Positions 5,015 to 6,609 of a stretch of 6,609 bases of DNA are shown here, in pieces. The DNA comes from Candidatus Parvarchaeota archaeon (GTDB taxonomy: Archaea > Nanobdellota > Nanobdellia > CSSed11-243R1): assembly GCA_003563585.1 (NCBI GenBank), contig PWUQ01000079.1, positions 1 through 6,609 on the forward strand, written 5' to 3'. Position 1 is the first letter of the stretch. Each line of letters opens with the position of its first letter. The position numbers were made by a program, and so were the translations under genes. Below the pieces are notes generated by a model. That model did no database searches, had not been told where the DNA came from, and worked only from the letters and a program-made list of their open reading frames with translations.

Positions 5015-5803
5015 ATGGAAATAAAAGAAAATGATTTTGTAAATATAGATTATGTTGGAAAAACAGGCGGGAAAATTTTTGATTTAACCGACGAAGAACT
5101 AGCTAAAAAGGAAAATATACACAATGAAAAAACTCAGTATGGTCCAGTCACAATTGTAGTTGGTGCAGGACATTTAATCAAAGGTATTGACAAAGCATTG
5201 GTTGGAAAAAAAGTTGGAGAAAATTTTAAAATAGATGTGGAACCAGAAGATGCCTTCGGAAAAAAGAATCCAAAACTTCTGAAGATAATTCCAGAAAAAA
5301 TATTCAAAAAACAAGAAGTCAGACCGCAACCAGGAATGACTATAAATGTTGACAATGCTGTAGGTTACATAGTCTCAACAAGTGCTGGAAGAGTTGTTGT
5401 AGATTTTAATCATCCTCTTGCTGGAAAAGAATTGAATTATGAAATAACAGTAAACAAAAAAATAGAGGGCAAAGAAGAAAAAATAGAATCTCTTTTATCT
5501 CTTTTTACGGGAAAAGAGGATTTTAATGTAAATATAGAAAATAAAGAAGCCAAAATAAAATATGATGGAAAAAAACAAATAAATCCTAAAATGAAAGAAC
5601 TAATCGTAAAAGAAATAAAAAAATATATAGATATAGAAAAAGTAGAATTTACAGAAGAATTCGAAGATGAAAAAAAATCAGAAAACGAAAACTCAAAAAA
5701 ATCAGAAAACGAAAACTCAAAAAAATCAGAAAACGAAAACTCAAAAAAATCAGAAAACGAATCTGAAAAAAACGAAAACAACGAAAAGGAAAGCAATGAA
5801 TAA
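5015..5803 (+). CDS. Long-type archaeal FKBP peptidyl-prolyl cis-trans isomerase (SlyD-like)
   Basis: A 262-residue protein that should catalyse prolyl cis-trans isomerisation and act as a folding chaperone in the cytoplasm; there is no signal peptide. Residues 1-86 give the first FKBP half: VNIDYVG (9-15), F22-D23, GAGHLIKGIDKALVGKKVGE (50-69) and PEDAFGKKNP (77-86). Residues 87 to about 128 are the insert-in-flap chaperone domain of SlyD-type FKBPs. Residues 129-146 close the FKBP fold with the characteristic DFNHPLAGKELNYEI (130-144). Residues 150-215 form the extra C-terminal domain of long archaeal FKBPs. The remainder, from about 216, is a low-complexity charged tail with 24-bp tandem repeats encoding SENENSKK. 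SlyD-type His-rich metal tails are absent. It starts 4 bp after Alba with an overlapping SD, so both are probably co-expressed. Confidence 0.95.
   Translation: MEIKENDFVNIDYVGKTGGKIFDLTDEELAKKENIHNEKTQYGPVTIVVGAGHLIKGIDKALVGKKVGENFKIDVEPEDAFGKKNPKLLKIIPEKIFKKQEVRPQPGMTINVDNAVGYIVSTSAGRVVVDFNHPLAGKELNYEITVNKKIEGKEEKIESLLSLFTGKEDFNVNIENKEAKIKYDGKKQINPKMKELIVKEIKKYIDIEKVEFTEEFEDEKKSENENSKKSENENSKKSENENSKKSENESEKNENNEKESNE
5678..5760 (+). repeat. 24-bp tandem repeat, about 3.5 copies, in the FKBP tail
   Basis: Units start at 5678, 5702, 5726 and 5750, exactly 24 bp apart. The first three are identical (TCAGAAAACGAAAACTC followed by seven A); the fourth matches for 11 bp and then diverges. Each unit encodes eight residues, SENENSKK (from residue 222), so loss or gain of units keeps the frame. 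The following residues (SEKNENNEKESNE) look like a decayed continuation. Perfect identity suggests recent slippage or unequal recombination. Confidence 0.95.
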
Positions 5804-5828
5804 ACTTATTAATCTATAAGTGATAATG

Positions 5829-5836
5829 TATATAAT
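5829..5836 (+). promoter_or_regulatory. Weak candidate TATA box before ftsZ
   Basis: The 54-bp gap between FKBP and ftsZ contains TATATAAT. A start about 25 bp downstream would sit close to the ATG at 5858, which conflicts with use of the SD at 5846-5850; an upstream alternative is CTATAAG at 5814-5820. In such AT-rich DNA chance matches are common, and ftsZ may simply be read through from the Alba promoter. Confidence 0.25.
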
Positions 5837-5845
5837 AATTAAAAA

Positions 5846-5850
5846 GGTGG
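5846..5850 (+). promoter_or_regulatory. Shine-Dalgarno site of ftsZ
   Basis: GGTGG, within AAAAAGGTGGT, lies 7 nt before ATG 5858. The spacing favours this ATG over the in-frame ATG at 5864. Confidence 0.75.
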
Positions 5851-5857
5851 TAAAAAA

Positions 5858-6609
5858 ATGTCTATGTCTCCTGAAGAAATAAAAAATGCAAAAAACAATT
5901 TTGATGAAGAAGGTATTACTGGACACAAAGGTCCAAGACCAGAACTCTCAAGAACGAGAGAAATAGATAATGAACTAGAAGATTTATTAGCCAAAAAAGC
6001 AGCTGCAATTAAAGTTGTAGGCATAGGCGGAGCTGGAAACAATACGCTTAGTAGAATGGCTGAAATAGGGATTAAAGGTTCAGAATTAATTGGTTTAAAT
6101 ACCGACGCAAAGGATTTACTTTGTTGCGTCTGTGATAAAAAAATACTTATTGGAAAAGAAACCTCTGGTGGATTGGGCGCAGGTTCAAATCCTAAAGTAG
6201 GTTCAGAATCCGCAAGAGAACAAGAATCAGAAATAAAAAAAGCTCTCAAAGGAGCGGACATGGTTTTTATAACATGCGGACTAGGTGGCGGAACAGGCAC
6301 AGGAGCAGCACCAGTCGTAGCAGACATTTCGAAAAAAATGGGCGCTTTAACAGTTGGAGTCGTAACAATTCCATTCGCCATGGAAGGAAAAAGGAGAATG
6401 GAAAATGCTATGGATGGATTAGAAAGACTTCAAACTTCAACAGACACAATTATAGTTATTCCAAACGACAAACTTTTGGAAATAGCTCCAGACCTTCCAA
6501 TATACACCGCATTTAAAGTAGCTGATGAAATTCTTACAAATGCAGTAAAAGGTATATCGGAACTTATAACTAAACCTGGATTGATTAACAGGGATTTCGC
6601 GGACATAAA
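5858..6609 (+). CDS. ftsZ: Cell-division GTPase FtsZ, FtsZ1-like (3' truncated)
   Basis: 250 complete codons are present; the gene runs off the right edge. FtsZ is the tubulin-like GTPase that polymerises into the division ring under the membrane. Residues 1-50 are a charged N-terminal extension, as in other archaeal FtsZ1 proteins. The GTPase domain then shows [10 protein letters not shown] (53-62), NTDA (81-84), GLGAGSNP (105-112), the tubulin signature [12 protein letters not shown] (141-152), PFAMEGKRR (172-180), PND (202-204), FKVADEIL (219-226), and ITKPGLI with NRDFADIK at the edge. All GTP-contacting loops in the visible part are intact. As I recall Methanocaldococcus FtsZ1, the match is close throughout, supporting an FtsZ1 assignment. 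Oddities are a CCVC cluster (89-92) and Arg at 245, where Val is usual before DFAD. Polymer-contact T7 residues and the C-terminal tail lie mostly outside the window. In euryarchaea secE and nusG often follow ftsZ, which would be expected downstream. Confidence 0.97.
   Translation, partial: MSMSPEEIKNAKNNFDEEGITGHKGPRPELSRTREIDNELEDLLAKKAAAIKVVGIGGAGNNTLSRMAEIGIKGSELIGLNTDAKDLLCCVCDKKILIGKETSGGLGAGSNPKVGSESAREQESEIKKALKGADMVFITCGLGGGTGTGAAPVVADISKKMGALTVGVVTIPFAMEGKRRMENAMDGLERLQTSTDTIIVIPNDKLLEIAPDLPIYTAFKVADEILTNAVKGISELITKPGLINRDFADI

Noticed and set aside
5678..5760. CRISPR-like repeat array
   Set aside because: The units are contiguous 24-bp copies with no spacers, in frame within a coding sequence.
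5437..5796. Minus-strand frame rich in Phe and Ser repeats (FSDFFE)
   Set aside because: It is the antisense of the A-rich FKBP tail repeats. The + strand frame is a continuous, motif-bearing FKBP.
5839..6381. 180-residue minus-strand frame opposite ftsZ
   Set aside because: The + strand carries unmistakable FtsZ motifs throughout, and the antisense frame has none of its own.

Overview
The window is AT-rich archaeal DNA. This follows from the gene set on the right: an Alba-family nucleic-acid-binding protein, a long-type archaeal FKBP prolyl isomerase and an archaeal FtsZ1-type cell-division GTPase, together with archaeal-style Shine-Dalgarno sites (GGAGG, AGGTGA, GGTGG) and TATA-like boxes. 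The left half, with large secreted or membrane-anchored cysteine-rich proteins next to compact housekeeping genes, resembles genomes of DPANN archaea (Woesearchaeota/Pacearchaeota-like). That lineage assignment is inference from gene style and was not tested by phylogeny.

Layout, all on the + strand. Positions 1-180 hold the last 59 codons of an unrecognised gene cut by the window edge. Positions 189-1958 encode a 589-residue protein with one N-terminal membrane segment behind a pilin-like KKA|Q boundary and a C-terminal tail of five CG-x-x-G-x-PCC cysteine modules. Only 3 bases later, 1962-4700 encode a 912-residue protein with a cleavable-looking signal peptide and about 73 cysteines, 37 of them in an N-terminal array. 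The 8-bp and 3-bp gaps suggest these three genes form one transcription unit building extracytoplasmic, disulfide-rich surface proteins of unknown function.

A 76-bp gap (4701-4776) with T-tracts, a TATA-like box and a strong SD separates this block from the housekeeping block: Alba (4777-5010), FKBP (5015-5803, coupled to Alba through an SD that overlaps the Alba stop codon), and ftsZ (from 5858, running off the right edge). The FKBP carries a tail of perfect 24-bp tandem repeats, and the Alba protein has a shortened acidic hairpin and a Glu at the position of the regulatory lysine.

Nothing here is a recognisable defence, CRISPR or mobile element. The least explained part is the tandem of cysteine-rich surface proteins, which I cannot assign to a named family. 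Every gap longer than 20 bases is described; no stretch over 300 bases lacks a gene.
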